From NCBI GenBank assembly GCA_958450365.1, contig CAUEEP010000926.1:186001-250000 (forward strand): a stretch of DNA of 64,000 nucleotides, written 5' to 3'. The notes under the pieces were generated by a model, which saw nothing but the letters and a program-made list of their open reading frames with translations, searched no databases and was not told the origin of the DNA. Every line of letters begins with the position of its first letter. Within the stretch, counting starts at the first letter, position 1. Source of the stretch: Mesorhabditis belari. Its lineage: Eukaryota > Nematoda > Chromadorea > Rhabditida > Rhabditidae. A program made the translations under genes and the position numbers. Shown in pieces: positions 30,251-42,364 of the stretch.

Positions 30251-32284
30251 ACAGAAAGAGGAAAAATTTTCGTTTCATTTTTTCCCTGTGTGCGCATATT
30301 TTTGAAGTGAAGTGCCTATTTTTCATTTACTATTTTACCTATCATGTAACCAAGTTTTTTGGTATAAAACTTGAACCGGTTTGGTTTTTTGGATTATGAG
30401 AAATTTGATGGATGGATAAGGATGTTACTGGTCTAGATGGAAGGGCTGTTATTGGAGCCCGCATCCAATTCTCGCGCATGTCCAAATGTCAAATCCCTAC
30501 GATTGCGACGAGGTAGCTCTTGGCGATTAACGACTGCTTTGCCTTATGCTTGTTATGATGCACATTCTATTTTTGCAATTTAGGCTTATTTGTCGACGCT
30601 TTGATAAGGGCTGTTTTCTTACTTGGTCTTTGAATTTTCGGGTAGAACTAACTCTCTAATTGATGAAACGGGTTAGTAGAACCAGAGCTTTATAGCAAAC
30701 TTTAGCAAAGCTCCAAGGAGGGAGAGGAGACCGGCAATGAATCCTCGACATCAAAGGAAGATGTTATTTTGTAATTTGTTAACATCTTAAACATGTTAGT
30801 CGGATAAAATCGAAAACATGAAATATATCTGAACAAGAGGAAGCGATCAATAAAAAGAAGAACGATGATAAACTGAAGACGCAAAATTTTTAAATGCTAT
30901 TGAAAGACACATTCGTTATATATTACGCTTGAAAGCATGGAAAGTTTGTTTTCGCGACAAGTTGGCGATGTTATGGATATGAAGATTTTTCACGCAAAAC
31001 TACTATTAAAGAATGGTACAAAGTATTAAAAATTTGCATGAAGAATTGGATTGGAACTCTTTGCATGAACTATTTTTCTAATGTATGAATTTTGTTTTCC
31101 CGTAGAGCATTTTTTTAGAGAAAAAGAATACGATGACGATCGGTTTGATTACTTTTTCCGTGTGTGTGTTGCTCAGGGGATTAACCCTTGAGGGATTTGA
31201 GGCAAAAAAGAGAGGAATGAACAGGAAATTATCAATCAACATATGGAAATTGGGCATCCATTTTTCATGCCACTGCTTTTTGTTGAATGAAAGAAGGGAT
31301 GATGAGTCAGAAGAGGCACAAAAAAACAAGTTTTAGCGTTCAAAGAGCTTCAACAGTGTACTCGTAACTTTCTCAAGTCGTAACTTTCTCGTAACTTACC
31401 ACAAAACTAAATAAGCGAAACTTTTGTGAAGTTTGAGTATCAAGAATTGCAAAAATCGACAAAATTACCGCCAATTTCCCCTCTTTTTACCGGAATAGAT
31501 CCAATTTGAGATGTAATTTGGCGGAAAATCAGCACTTTCATTTGATTGCATTGAATCTAGTCAATTTTCTCGTTTTGGATTGGAACTCTTTCCACAGTAA
31601 TGGGCTTATCGTTGAGTCGACCACATGATTTCACTATTTCACTTTTTCCAAATTATTCAAAAGTTATGCACACACCATGTGGTGGAGGAGAGAATGGGGA
31701 AAAGGTGAAGACTTATTTGGGGAAACAACAAGCTTATTTTAAACTTATTGAAGTTACGTAAACTCCCATTGTTTGGGGGGAGACGCGCCAACTGGCCCCT
31801 TCAACAAAAAAAAAATTTATGCACACACCATGTAGTGGAGGAGAGAATGGGAAAAGGTTAAACAAATTGAAAGCCAAAAGGAAAAGGTTATTTTAAAACT
31901 AAACTTGCAAAAGCAAATCGATCCCCGGGGCAAGGTGACAATGATGAGCTATATTTGTGTAAAATCTGTTACTAAAAAAAAATGGGGATGATTTTTTGAA
32001 AAGAAGAAAGATGGGTTCAAGATTCCGCAGAGTTTTCTCTCTCGTGAAAGCCAGATTTTCCTCTTTCGTCTCTCGAAAAGCCGATTTCCTTGGGGAATCT
32101 CGCTTACGAAGAAAAAAGATTTTTGCAATAAATGGCATCGTTTTTTTCCTTGTTTCCTTTTCTGCTTAGAATTTTCTGGGAATTATAATATAAGAAGGGG
32201 AATTTGGCGTCACAGCCGTTGACTTCGAATGGGGAGATTTTCCCTGTGAAGAGTTGGGTTTGATTCTTGGAAGTAGAATTGGAA
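30251..32284. other. Gene-free stretch
   Basis: AT-rich unique DNA. GCACACACCATGT(G/A)GTGGAGGAGA occurs twice (31672 and 31820), a local duplication. No coding exons seen. Confidence 0.5.
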
Positions 32285-32632
32285 TAGTACGATAACGATT
32301 GGATTGGAAGGTAACGATTGGAAAGGTAACGATCGTAAGGTAAGGATTGAATTGGGGAAGGTAAAGATTGGATTGAGGAAAGGTAACGATTGGATTGGGG
32401 AAGGTAGCGATTGGATTGGGGAAAGGTAACGATTGGATTGGGGAAAGGTAACGATTGGATTGGGGAAAGGTAACGATTGGATTGGGGAAGGTAACGATTG
32501 GATTGGGGAAGGTAACGATTGAATTGGGGAAAGGTAACGATTGGATTGGGGAAGGTAACGATTGGATTGAGGAAGGTAACGATTGGATTGGGGAAGGTAA
32601 CGATTGAATTGGGGAAGGGTAACGATTTGAAT
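32285..32632. repeat. 21/22-bp tandem repeat (GGTAACGATTGGATTGGGGAA)
   Basis: About 16 units of 21 or 22 bp, differing by one A. Minus-strand frames through it (NPIVTFP, SNRYLPQ) are by-products of the repeat. Confidence 0.85.
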
Positions 32633-33101
32633 TTGTTCATTTAGAAAAATCAAATATTACGAATCAAACAGATTCTAAATTTGGGATAAAGTTGTATAAA
32701 CTTATGAATTTCACTCGGATAAAATTTCAAATGAGAAAAGTCGGGTTTGATTTTTGAAAGTAATAGATTTTAAAGAGCCAGTAATTGCTGAAAAAGCTAA
32801 AAATTAGAAATTGTTGGATAAAAATAGCAACTTGGTTTGTTTGTTTGTTATAAAAATTGATTAGTATCTTTTTGCAGATTTTGCCTTCTGACTTCTGACT
32901 TGCATTTGAATAAATATTAGGCTTTGGAGGTAGTGAATTCGAATGAGTTGAAAGATAAGAAAAGTTGATTTGAACTTATAAAAGAAAATACATTTATATG
33001 CACGAATAATGTGGTAAAAACAATACACAAGCACAACTCTTAAGCCCTAAAAGAAGCAAAAAACCTACCGTAAATACTGTAATAGTACCCCACCCCACAT
33101 C

Positions 33102-33597
33102 GGCGCGAAATAAGGCAAAAATGCGTTTTCTATCGGATTTTTCTGGAAGTACCTTTTTTAGATGCGGAAAATTGTGCTGATTCCGAATCTGAAGGAATTT
33201 TTCAGATCCCTCTGACAGAAATTTTTAAAATTTAGTTTTAGCGGTTTTTTGGTCATTTTGTATGGGAAATTTTGTGGTACCCTGCAGTTTGGAGCTCGTA
33301 ACTCGACAACGAGGGTCTAGAACCAAAAACGAAGGGATAAGTTTTATTCTAGAGACGCTTACGAACATTTTGATGCAAAAATCATCAAATTTTCTCAACT
33401 CTACAAAAAGTTATAACATTTTTTAAAAAAGAAATGAGAAAATCTAAAAAATTCTCTATTGTACAATTGTTTTGTTCAAAAGAACAATGCAGCTATGTAT
33501 CGTATTCACTCAAAACAATTAAGGAATATGCAAAATAATAGCTCAAGTGCGCGGGATAGCCGAACCAACAACCCCATACTTTGGCGCGGGATTCACG
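33102..33597. mobile_element. Element C, left arm and part of the loop
   Basis: ACATCGGCGCG... matches the left arm of the copy at 20882 and extends into the tRNA-like loop, where it stops. It interrupts a family B element. Confidence 0.75.
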
Positions 33598-33600
33598 TCG
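33548..33600 (-). other. Decayed tRNA-like remnant in element C copy
   Basis: Half of the tRNA-like sequence found at 21342-21420 is recognisable (GCGCGGGATAGCCGAACCAA on the plus strand). It is then cut off where the interrupted family B element resumes. Confidence 0.35.
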
Positions 33601-33844
33601 CGGAGTGTTGCGTAGTCTAGCTTTGAACGAGTTTTTCTCCACACTGGTTTATGCTACAGTGTGCGCTTAGGTATCAAAAAAATAGCCCTGAATTTCAGCT
33701 ATTTTTTGATACCAAAGACGCATTTTTTGAAAGTACGGGCGCTTTGAAAAAAATGAAATACTAAAAAACTTTTGCGACTACGCGATTGTACGAGGGGAGT
33801 ACTATTACAGTATTTACGGTATATATGGAAAAAAAGAACCAAAA

Positions 33845-33926
33845 ATCCAGCCGACGAGATTGAACCTGACTCCCGATGATCTCCTGACTGGGATACAGGG
33901 CTCTTAGCCAGTTGGCAATAATGAAT
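33845..33926 (-). other. tRNA-like sequence
   Basis: The minus strand reads GCCAACTGGCTAAGAGCC near the A-box position and AGTCAGGTTCAATCTCGTCG near the B-box position, with tRNA-like spacing. The stems are imperfect, so a tRNA pseudogene or SINE-like copy is likelier than an active gene. Confidence 0.35.
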
Positions 33927-34499
33927 GACGGCAATAATAATGAAGGCAATAATGACCGTAAATGAAAATATGAAAAACAATCCTAATTGGTTAAAAGATT
34001 TGTTTTCAAGTAAGCTCAAAGTTTTAGCTTTTCAAAGTTAAACTTTTTCACGTAAAATGTGTTTTTTTTGCCTTTTGTAGAGAGAAATTTAGATAAACCA
34101 GGAACTGAACTTTATTAAAATAAAGTGTTTTTCGAATTTTATAAAAAAAAAGGATAAGTTGTCTCTGATTGAACTCTTCCAGACATCACAATGTCTCGAA
34201 AAGCTTGAAGAGATTTCTGGAGAGGCTGGCGAATAAAAAAACAAGACTCTTCTCCAAGAAGAACCCAGAAAAAACATTAACGAGTTTTTCTGGGAAAAAA
34301 CGAGAGAAAATGTTGACAAAAAAAATGAAAAAATAGAGGGTTAGCTGTGCCTGCAACAGTGCATGAATATTTACTCTCTCTTTTGAGAGAGAAGAGCTCT
34401 CCATCGTATCACTCAACCAGTTCATCACAAATGATTGTCGTAGACGATTTGTTCAAAGAATATTCCACTTCAACTAGAAGCATATGGTGCCAATTTAGG

Positions 34500-34640
34500 T
34501 TCTGACTTCAAGCTTCAAGTCAGCTTCAAGGCCTAATGCCAGTAGCTTCAAGTCAGCTTCAAGATCTAATGCCAATAGCTTCAAGTCAGCTTCAAGGCTT
34601 AATGCCAGTAGCTTCAAGTTAAGTCAAGCCTGGTAAGACT
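34500..34640. repeat. Tandem repeat rich in AGCTTCAAGTC
   Basis: Three units of about 46 bp, each with AGCTTCAAGTCAGCTTCAAG followed by a variant of CCTAATGCCAGT. Confidence 0.75.
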
Positions 34641-34756
34641 AGGCTCAGACCAGAAGCAGAATTAAGCCTGTTTTCTTCCAGATCTAGAGATTTTTTGTAT
34701 GCCAAGCCCGTGTAAAACCAGTTCAAGTAGAACTGGAAAGATCAGAAACTACTAGG

Positions 34757-35415
34757 CTATTCAGAAAGTCTTTTTCTTCTTTTCGTTTTCTTTTCCATAC
34801 TTCCGATGAAAAATAACAAATATTCACCAATTAACCTATGATTTCCTCTAAATAAAAAGTGTTTCTTGTTCAATTTCCCATCTTTTTAAGTCAATTTTGA
34901 TTCACTTTCGAGCAAATTCGAAAGGGAAAGCACGTGTTTTTCGTGAGAATCTAGAAAAACCTCTACGAAGAAATTGACTGAACGAATCTCTCTGAAAATT
35001 TGGCTATATGCGAAACTTTTTATGCTCTATCTTTCATCTATTGACACGAAGATAGGTTTCCTTAGCTAAAAGTGTCAGCACATCATCGTCACTCTTTTTG
35101 ACTATCCGACTTCATGCTCTTAAAAAAATCCAGACTCATTTTAAACCCATTTTAATGTTGTTTTGCAGGAAAATAATTGGCCTTTCTAATGAAAGAAACC
35201 GTAGTTCAATTGGTGAATTTGTTGGTTGGTTTTGTTGGTTTTAAACGGAAGTACGAAAAGAAACGAAAAGACTGGACAGCCAAATATTGGATTGGTGAAT
35301 TGAAAACTGCCGGCTATTGTCATATGTCACAGTTTGAGCACTTTCTTCAAAAGAAACCCATTTTGTACGGAAGTACGAAAAGGAACGAAAAAGACTTTCC
35401 GGACAGCTTAAAAGA
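34757..35415. mobile_element. Family M-like element, diverged and longer
   Basis: AGGCTATTCAGAAAGTCTTT at the left and GAAAAAGACTTTCCGGACAG at the right, with an interior clearly related to 61327-61857. An open stretch at 35177-35491 (FLMKETVVQLVNLLVGF...) overlaps the right part and is probably chance. Confidence 0.6.
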
Positions 35416-35516
35416 AGCAGAAGAAAGCAAGCAACTTGGGAAAGAAATACATTTCAGACACGATCCAAACAGATATCTAACCAATATATAATCCCGGAAT
35501 GTCAGAGGGTGTCAGT

Positions 35517-35594
35517 GGACTCGATGGCGGAGTGGTTAGCGCGGTGGTATCGAATACGGGAGATCAAGGGTTCGGATCCACCGGTGGCAGAAAG
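35517..35594 (+). other. tRNA-like sequence
   Basis: An A box (TGGCGGAGTGGTTAGCGCGG) and a B box (GGGTTCGGATCC) have tRNA spacing. The anticodon region contains GTATCGAATAC, which would form a tight hairpin instead of a 7-nt loop. The acceptor ends pair weakly. No isotype is assigned. Confidence 0.4.
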
Positions 35595-36515
35595 TTTTGT
35601 TTTTTTACCAAAAGCTAGCAATCTTTGTTAGTAATATTATTGAATTGACACATCTGAACACTAGGAAGTAATATTATTGACTTGACACACCTTCTGAACA
35701 GTAGGAAGTGATATTATTGAATTGACAGGTCTTCTGAGCACTAGGAAGTGAAAATCTTAAATAAGAAGAGGCAAATCTTCTCGAAAATCAACAATTCAAA
35801 GGGACTCAAAGGGGAATATGAAATGTCTAATCGAATCACTAATAAAATGAAAATAAAACGGATGTAAATGAATGGATTAGTAATCGCCGAATGAAGTGCG
35901 TAAATGGATGATGGCTATTTAAATAAATTCAATGGGGAAAAGAGAGGATTAATAATTCGTGTGCTCTGGGTTCGATATTGATGAAAATTGGGGAGAGAAA
36001 TGGAGAAAATATTGACAGATTTTTGGGGCTTTTCACTTTTCCCCCATTGAGTTTCATAAAAATGCGCCAACTACGAGCTCACTTTACGAGAAATCCGCCC
36101 CATACTCTAATCCGACTCTCGTCTGAACGAAAGCGCAAATAAATAACTTTTTTTTGAGTTTTTATTTCTTCAGGGATCGAAGATCTAAAATTCGAGATTT
36201 CTATACGAAAAAAAATGTTTTAATGTGATCAGAAAGTTCAGAAAAATTAGTGTTTTCAAGATATTTTGTAAATGTAAAGGTTTGTAGAAGCTAAATGAAA
36301 GTGTTCCTGTTAATAAATGTATTTTCTAAAACGTGTCAACTTTTAAAAACAACAGTTATCTTTTTTTGACTTTTTATCCAACACTTTGTATCTTTTGTTT
36401 TTGTGAATCCTCACAGAATAGCCCAAAAGTCGATAGCTTAGATAAATAGTCGAAATTACGGCTGAAATGTTTTAGAAAAAATACAGTACTTTAGAGTAGC
36501 TCTAGTTTTACGTTG
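35595..36515. other. Gene-free stretch
   Basis: AT-rich, with three copies of a TGACA...CTTCTGA.CA.TAGGAAGT-type unit (35630-35755). No gene seen. Confidence 0.45.
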
Positions 36516-36710
36516 GTATCGTATTCTCTCTAATAGTAGTGCACCCCGCCGAGTTGATGACTATTTTACGGCTTCCATTTTTCGGAGAAGCTCAACACTC
36601 AAATTCCCCACTAGATCTCATCGTCAGCTACATTAACCTACATCGATAGATTCTGATAAGCGGTTTACAAGATTTCAAGGAACTTAGGGGAAGCCTAGGT
36701 TAGAGAAAAT
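36516..36710. mobile_element. Family D element, decayed
   Basis: TCGTATTCTCTCTAATAGTA starts a diverged copy of the elements at 36823 and 37594; the right end is degraded. A further short piece lies at 36735-36810. Confidence 0.6.
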
Positions 36711-36822
36711 CCTGTAATCTATTAATGTTAATGAATACCGTATTTTCTCTAATAGTAGTGCACCCAAGCGAGCCGAGTTGATGACTATTTACGGCTTTCC
36801 GGCTATTTACCGTATTGACATA

Positions 36823-37035
36823 CCGTATTTTCTCTAATAGTAGTGTACCCCGCCGAGTTGATCACTATTTACGGCTTCCAAAGTTTTCCCAGAAGCTCAA
36901 CACTCAAATCCCCCACAAGATCTCATCCTAAGCTACATTTTCCGACCCCACATCGATAGGTTCTGATAAGCGGTTCTCGAGATTTCGAGCAATTTAGGCA
37001 ACACTCAGGGTGCACTACTATTAGAGAGAATACGG
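36823..37035. mobile_element. Family D foldback element
   Basis: A 213-bp element with ends CCGTATTTTCTCTAATAGTA and the inverse, flanked by TA. The end pattern CCGTA..T.CT.TAATAGTA resembles family B, so the two probably used related transposases. Confidence 0.8.
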
Positions 37036-37132
37036 TATATTAAAAAAAATCGATTTCATCCAGTAAAACGTGTCCATGAATTGTCTTAGCCTTAAAAGAG
37101 GTAAAAGGAAAGCGAAGTGGGCAAAAGTTTGT

Positions 37133-37208
37133 CAAATGGGCGATTCGAACTCACTCAAAAGACTGGATCCATTTCGTAGACTAGCACACTACCCGCTACA
37201 CCATGCTC
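37133..37208 (-). other. tRNA-like sequence, TAGTGTGCTAGTCT family
   Basis: The minus strand reads CATGGTGTAGCGGGTAGTGT then GCTAGTCTACGAAATGG and GAGTTCGAATCGCCC. A-box and B-box spacing fits a tRNA. It shares the D-arm to anticodon-arm segment TAGTGTGCTAGTCT with the copy at 41.3 kb. It lies between two inverted family D elements. Confidence 0.45.
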
Positions 37209-37593
37209 AACGTTTGGATGGAAGCGTAAACTCGACTCAAGAGTGTATCGCAAAACCTTTGGTGCCGTTTGTGAGCTATTCAGCGAATTTTGATTACAAA
37301 TTCGGATTTTATCCGATGCGCTAGGTCTCGTTTCGAAATCTCACGATTAACTAGTACTTTTCCCTAATTAAAGCAACAATGGCAACAAAAATCATTTTCA
37401 AATGTAATCAACAAAAATTTCTCGATGTCAACGTCATTTCCCCGAATTTCTCTTCAATTTTCGCTTTCTCTCTGAATCAGATCTAATTTCGGAAAATAAT
37501 AAAAGCAATTTGTGTTCGACTCGTAATTATTTTATTTAGAAATAGAATTTCAAAAAATGGTTTTAAAAAGAAGAGATTAATGAAAATTCATTA

Positions 37594-37809
37594 CCGTATT
37601 TTCTCTAATAGTAGTGCACCATGGGCGTCGCCTAAATTCTGAAATCTCGAGAACCGCTTATCAGAACCTATCGATGTGGGGTCGGAAAATATAGCTGACG
37701 ATGAGATCTTGTGGGGGATTTAAGTGTTGAGCTTCTGGGAAAACTTTGGAAGCCGTAAATAGTCATCAACTCGGCTCGCTTGGGTGCACTACTATTAGAG
37801 AGAATACGG
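37594..37809. mobile_element. Family D foldback element, inverted copy
   Basis: A 216-bp copy in reverse orientation to the one at 36823, with TA on both sides. The pair encloses a tRNA-like sequence. Confidence 0.8.
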
Positions 37810-38689
37810 TACCTATGAGAGAGCCGTTGGATCTAGAGCCTCTATTTGTTTCTTGGAAATGGAAAGTGACTGAATTTCTTGTATGTAATTTGGGAGCAAG
37901 TCAATAAAAACAATAAAAGCAATCAGTGAAATCAATAAAACCAAAAAAATCAATCAATGAAATGCTTAGAAAGGATAAAGAAGAAGCTAAAGGCAAAGCC
38001 TGAGTGAGTTATAATGGGGGTTGAAAAGGGATGCTAATGAAATGAAATAATTAAAGAATCTGAAGGAAATGTCAAAAAAAAAAATGAGAAAATTCCCTAT
38101 CGAAACAGTGAACTCGCTTTTATCACCCAATAACCTTTGACTCTTTTTCTCCTCATTCAATGTTATCAAAACGAAAAATTGACATGAAATCTTTTCCCAA
38201 AAAAAAACTTTTCAATTTTTCCATAAAATCATTTTCTCACATCATTTTGTGTCAAATTTTGTGAAAAAAAATAAAATAAAAATGAAAATCAAACGTGGCA
38301 CTGATTCATTTTTGATGGAAAAATTTCCGGCACAAATTTTTTCACACAAAATTTCCAAATTAATGTCATTTAGAGGGAATTTGTTTGTGAAAAGAAAAAA
38401 AAGAAATTTTCACAATGAATTTGCTTTGAGGAATTTATTGAGGAATGTATTGAGGAAATGTATTTCCTCAAGACATTTCGAAATTTTGTAGCTGTAGTTG
38501 GATTTGGTAAAGAAAAATTGCGGGGTAAAATTTGGATTTGGATTTGGATTTGGAAGCCGACAATTTTGAGATTTGGATTGTAGTTTGAGAAGAGTCGGGA
38601 TCAGGATTTTATTTTTCAAAAAGCGGCTAAAATAACTAGAGTCGATTTTGCTTGAGAGAAAAATGTAAAAATAAATAAATTGATAAGAG
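37810..38689. other. Gene-free stretch
   Basis: AT-rich; a short GGATTTGGATTT run at 38533. Open frames are short and lysine/phenylalanine-rich, so not called. Confidence 0.45.
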
Positions 38690-38772
38690 AGAGTATGTCT
38701 GTGTGTCTGTCTGTCTGTTGTGTCTGTCTGTTGTGTCTGTCTGTTGTGTCTGTCTGTTATGTCTGTCTGTGA
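38690..38772. repeat. TGTCTGTCTGT microsatellite
   Basis: Units of TGTCTGTCTGTTG, some perfect. Confidence 0.85.
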
Positions 38773-38905
38773 TCGAAAAAATGGCTGAGCCGATTGAGCT
38801 GAAAATTTGACATTATAAACCTAACTTAACCAGTTTCATCAAATCTAATAATATTTGACACATAGCATTGGTCGTTTTTCGTAAAAGCGAAACTAAATAA
38901 AACAT

Positions 38906-39000
38906 GCTCCCGCTTGGCCGAGTGGTAGTGTGCCCCGGCGTCCGAGCTGTCAAGTTGAGCAAGGTTGGGCTCGGTTAGTCTCGAGTTCGATGTGAGCCGT
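38906..39000 (+). other. tRNA-like sequence with long variable region
   Basis: CGCTTGGCCGAGTGGTAGTG gives an A box and CTCGAGTTCGATGTGAGC a B-box-like element. The distance between them is longer than in a class I tRNA and could hold a class II variable arm (CCGAGC...GCTCGG can pair). No clear anticodon stem; probably a tRNA-derived repeat. Confidence 0.4.
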
Positions 39001-39369
39001 AAACAAGCGCACTCCCGACTGTGCGACGGCGACAAAAACGATGTGTCAGCCCCAAAAACATGGAGCCAGAAAAGCCGCGGTTAGGCGGGTTTTTCTGGCT
39101 TTCTGCTTAGGCTTAGGCTATTGATAAAAGTGCTTGGTTTGCAAAAACCAAACTAGGGATCGTTGCTTATCTATCACCGAAGTGCTACCTAGCCTAATTT
39201 GTAGCAAATTTTTGCGCTCATTCCGAATAGCTAGCTCGTTTGTGTGTGATGCGTTCAAATTTTCGATTTAAATCCATTTAAATTTTCTGTGTCAAAAATA
39301 AGCAGTTTTTAAGCTGCAAGCAATCAGCTGAGTATCTAGCGATCTTGCGGATATCCCTCGAAGATATGT

Positions 39370-39442
39370 CGTCGTAGTCGAGTGGCAAGTGCGCTAGGCT
39401 CACGGTTGCTTGGCCTGAGTTCGACGCCTGGCTCAACCATTG
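39370..39442 (+). other. tRNA-like sequence
   Basis: TCGTAGTCGAGTGGCAAGTG then CGCTAGGCTCACGGTTGC and CCTGAGTTCGACGCCTGG show A- and B-box-like elements at tRNA distance, with imperfect stems. It lies about 370 bp from the previous tRNA-like copy on the same strand. Confidence 0.4.
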
Positions 39443-40575
39443 CTCCTTGGGAAGGTGAAACTTTTATTCTTGTTCCAAAACTTTTATTCTTGTTGTAACT
39501 TTATTTTGGACTATTTTGGACTATTTTGGACTTATTTTAAGCGATTAGTAAGGAATTTACGATTTTGAAAAGTTTACAAAAGTTTACAAAAGTTTACAAA
39601 AAAAATTCCTCTCTAAAAGTAAGTACAGAGTAAAGCTTTTTGAAAAGTAAACCGTAAACAAGTTTTTAAGCGTAACTCTATTTACTAAAGAACTTCAAAA
39701 CGTGTTTAAACTTATATTTGACAAAAATCAAAAGCTTTTGTGTGGAAAAAAAGCCGGAAATTGGACTCGGAATTGGACACTCATGTGTGAGTGTCCAATT
39801 CGCCATTTTTCGCCAAAAATGAGACTAAATTTCTCTGTGTCCGCCCAATTAGCAATTTAAAGTATCCAGCTGAAAAATGAGCATAGAAATTTGCAAAAAA
39901 AAAAAAAAAAAAAAAAAAACAAAAAACAAAGGAAAATGTTGAAAGCACTTCAATGAAACTGTGAAATTTAAAAGAAATCGAAATTTCATGATCTTTTGAT
40001 CTAATAGATCTAATAGATCTAATAGAATAGATCTTTTGCGTTTACGCAAGCACTCCAAAGTTTTGAAAGAAATTTTAAATCAAAAAAAGGAAAAGAAACC
40101 TTTTTGAAAGTTGCAAAAAAAAAATTTTCAAGGGATTCTTCGGGAAAAGTGAAGAAAAACCTCTTGAGAAGTTTTAAATTTCCTCCAAAAAACATCGACT
40201 TCCTGCATTTTAGAAAGCAAAAAGAGAAGGCTTCAAATGTCAAAAAGGGGAAAAAATCGAAAACGGGGTAATTTTCATTTTTTCCCTTTTCGTTTTTTTT
40301 ACTGACTGGGGCTTTTAACTGGGGAAAGATTGACAAAAGGAAAAGAGAGAATTCCAGGGAAATGAGATGGATTTGGGGAGATTGTAAAAGAGAAGAAATG
40401 GATATTTGAGTGCACAATAATAGGCTATATATTTATGAAAATTTTTCCTTGATATTTTATCGAAATTTTTATTGGAATCAGTTGAATTCTTGACAAAATA
40501 TTGAGTGACAGTCAGTTACTTGCAAATTTCGTGCGCGATTTGGATTTTGAGGGGAAAAATGTGAGCAAGTACAGT

Positions 40576-40905
40576 ACACATCGGCGCGAAAATGCGTTTT
40601 CTATCGGATTTTTCTGGAAGTACCTTTTTTAGATGCGGAAAATTGTGCTGATTCCGAATCTGAAGGAATTTTTCAAATCCCTCTGACAGAAATTTTTTAA
40701 ATTTAGGTTTAGCGGTTTTTTTGGTCATTTTGTATGGGAAATTTTGTGGTACTCTGCAGTTTGGGGCTCGTAACTCGACAACGAGGGTCTAGAACCAAAA
40801 ACGAAGGGATAAGTTTTATTCTAGAGACTCTTACGAACATTTTGATGCAAAAATCATCAAATTTTCTCAACTCTACAAAAAGTTATAACATCTTTAAAGA
40901 ACTTT
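40576..40905. mobile_element. Element C, left arm only
   Basis: CACATCGGCGCG to AACATCTTTAAAGAAC matches one arm of element C. It is followed by a short repeat of GGGGCTCGTAACTCGACAAC, a local duplication of its own interior. Confidence 0.7.
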
Positions 40906-41287
40906 GGGGCTCGTAACTCGACAACGACAACTGCAGTAAGCCATTACTCTAATAAAGTAAAATAAAATGGATATTCGATGAAAGAATGGTAAACGTTAAC
41001 AAAAAGACCAATTGATTAGACTTTTCCGAAACAAAACTCTTCAAAAGTATAAAAAAAACGTTTTTTTGTGGGTATTCAAATATTTTTAAAGTATAAAAAG
41101 TTTCAATAACAATTTTTTGTCGTTACTCGTTTAAAATGTCGTTTAAAAGGCTTTTATAAGTAAAGCACCCGTAAATGTTTCTTAAAGCTATGGAAAAACT
41201 TTAATAAATAACTAATTACTGCTTTAAATCATAATAATTATAAAGAAATGTTTTTTGGAAGTTTTTCAAAAAAATCAAAAAATTTGG

Positions 41288-41368
41288 CAGCCAGCGGAAT
41301 TGAACCCGCGAGCAAAAATAGCCTAGGTTTTAGAGACTAGCACACTATCCCTTAGACCGCCACTGTTT
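41288..41368 (-). other. tRNA-like sequence, TAGTGTGCTAGTCT family
   Basis: The minus strand reads AGTGGCGGTCTAAGGGATAG then TGTGCTAGTCTCTAAAACC and CTCGCGGGTTCAATTCCGC. The middle segment matches the copy at 37.1 kb. The T arm has a usable B box (GGTTCAATTCC). It is followed by unique AT-rich DNA. Confidence 0.45.
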
Positions 41369-41702
41369 TACCTGCGATTTGGCGTGGCGTCCCCTTATAG
41401 GTGAGGTCGCGGTTGGCCAAAAATTACCGAAACTTTGGACACGTTTTTCTCGAAAACGAGGGTCAATGGGAAAAAAATTAAAAATACGTGTTTCTTAGAA
41501 TTCTATTGGGGCGTTTTGTAGCTAGTTCCGGTTTCGAAAATCGGTGATTAGTTAAAACAGTTCCCTAGTTAGACTAAACAATCTAAGGTAGTTGATTATT
41601 GGATCAATTTGTTTTCAATGGTCAGTCTAAGGCAAAAGAAGATTAATAATAGTGTCTTTTTGAGTCATCAATTGGCAAAATACAGCCACAGACTTCAAGA
41701 AA

Positions 41703-41750
41703 ACTAAAAGAAAAAGAAAGAAAAAAGAAATAAAGAAAAGAAATAAAGAA

Positions 41751-41786
<36 letters not shown>

Positions 41787-41790
41787 AACA
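41703..41790. repeat. GAAA microsatellite
   Basis: Runs of AAAGAAAG, pure in the second half. Confidence 0.9.
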
Positions 41791-42364
41791 AATTGTTTTT
41801 CCAAATGATTCATGGTTAAAGAACTACGAAGAGTTCAGGAAAATATCTCTAGTGGGAAAGGGGGGATTGGATGAGGGAAAAGGGGTGAAGGGTTTAGACT
41901 TGGTCCTCTCCAATAGTATTGGTCTAGGAAAAAGAGAAAAAGGAAAAACTGAATGAGAGAAATGGAAAAATGGAGGCGAGAGCTCATTTGCGACATTTCA
42001 CTGGAAAGGGGTGAGTGGAGGAGGTCGGTTTCGTATTCCACTCTCTTTCAGTATTTTTTTTTGAGTGAATTCTGATATCTAGAGATCTCCCATAGCTTAC
42101 TTGGATTAAAAGAAATAAACTTAGGCTGAATTTTCTCAAATAGAAATTTTCCTTGTTCCTCGAATAGAACTCTTATTAGTCTACATCAAGTCGAACCGCG
42201 TTTCCTTTTAAAACATTTTTGTTTTTGGGATTTTGCTTAGCATTTAAAGTATCTGATGATCAAATAGCTTATTAAAATTGCGATAAATACTTGAATAAAT
42301 CTAGATATATCTATCTAAACAATCTAGACATTTTTGATCTTTTAAAATCAATTAAACCCTCTTA

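Larger units (their letters stand above)
33068..33819. mobile_element. Family B element interrupted by an element C fragment
   Basis: Family B ends with flanking TA are at 33068 and 33819. After TAGTACCCCACCCC, about 500 bp of element C (33102 to about 33597) is inserted, and family B resumes at GCGGAGTGTTGCGTAGTC. A few bases of family B are missing at the join. Confidence 0.8.

Noticed and set aside
32104..32653. Minus-strand frames of 147-178 codons
   Set aside because: They run through the 21/22-bp minisatellite; two overlapping frames show the same repeat peptide shifted, as expected for non-coding repeats.
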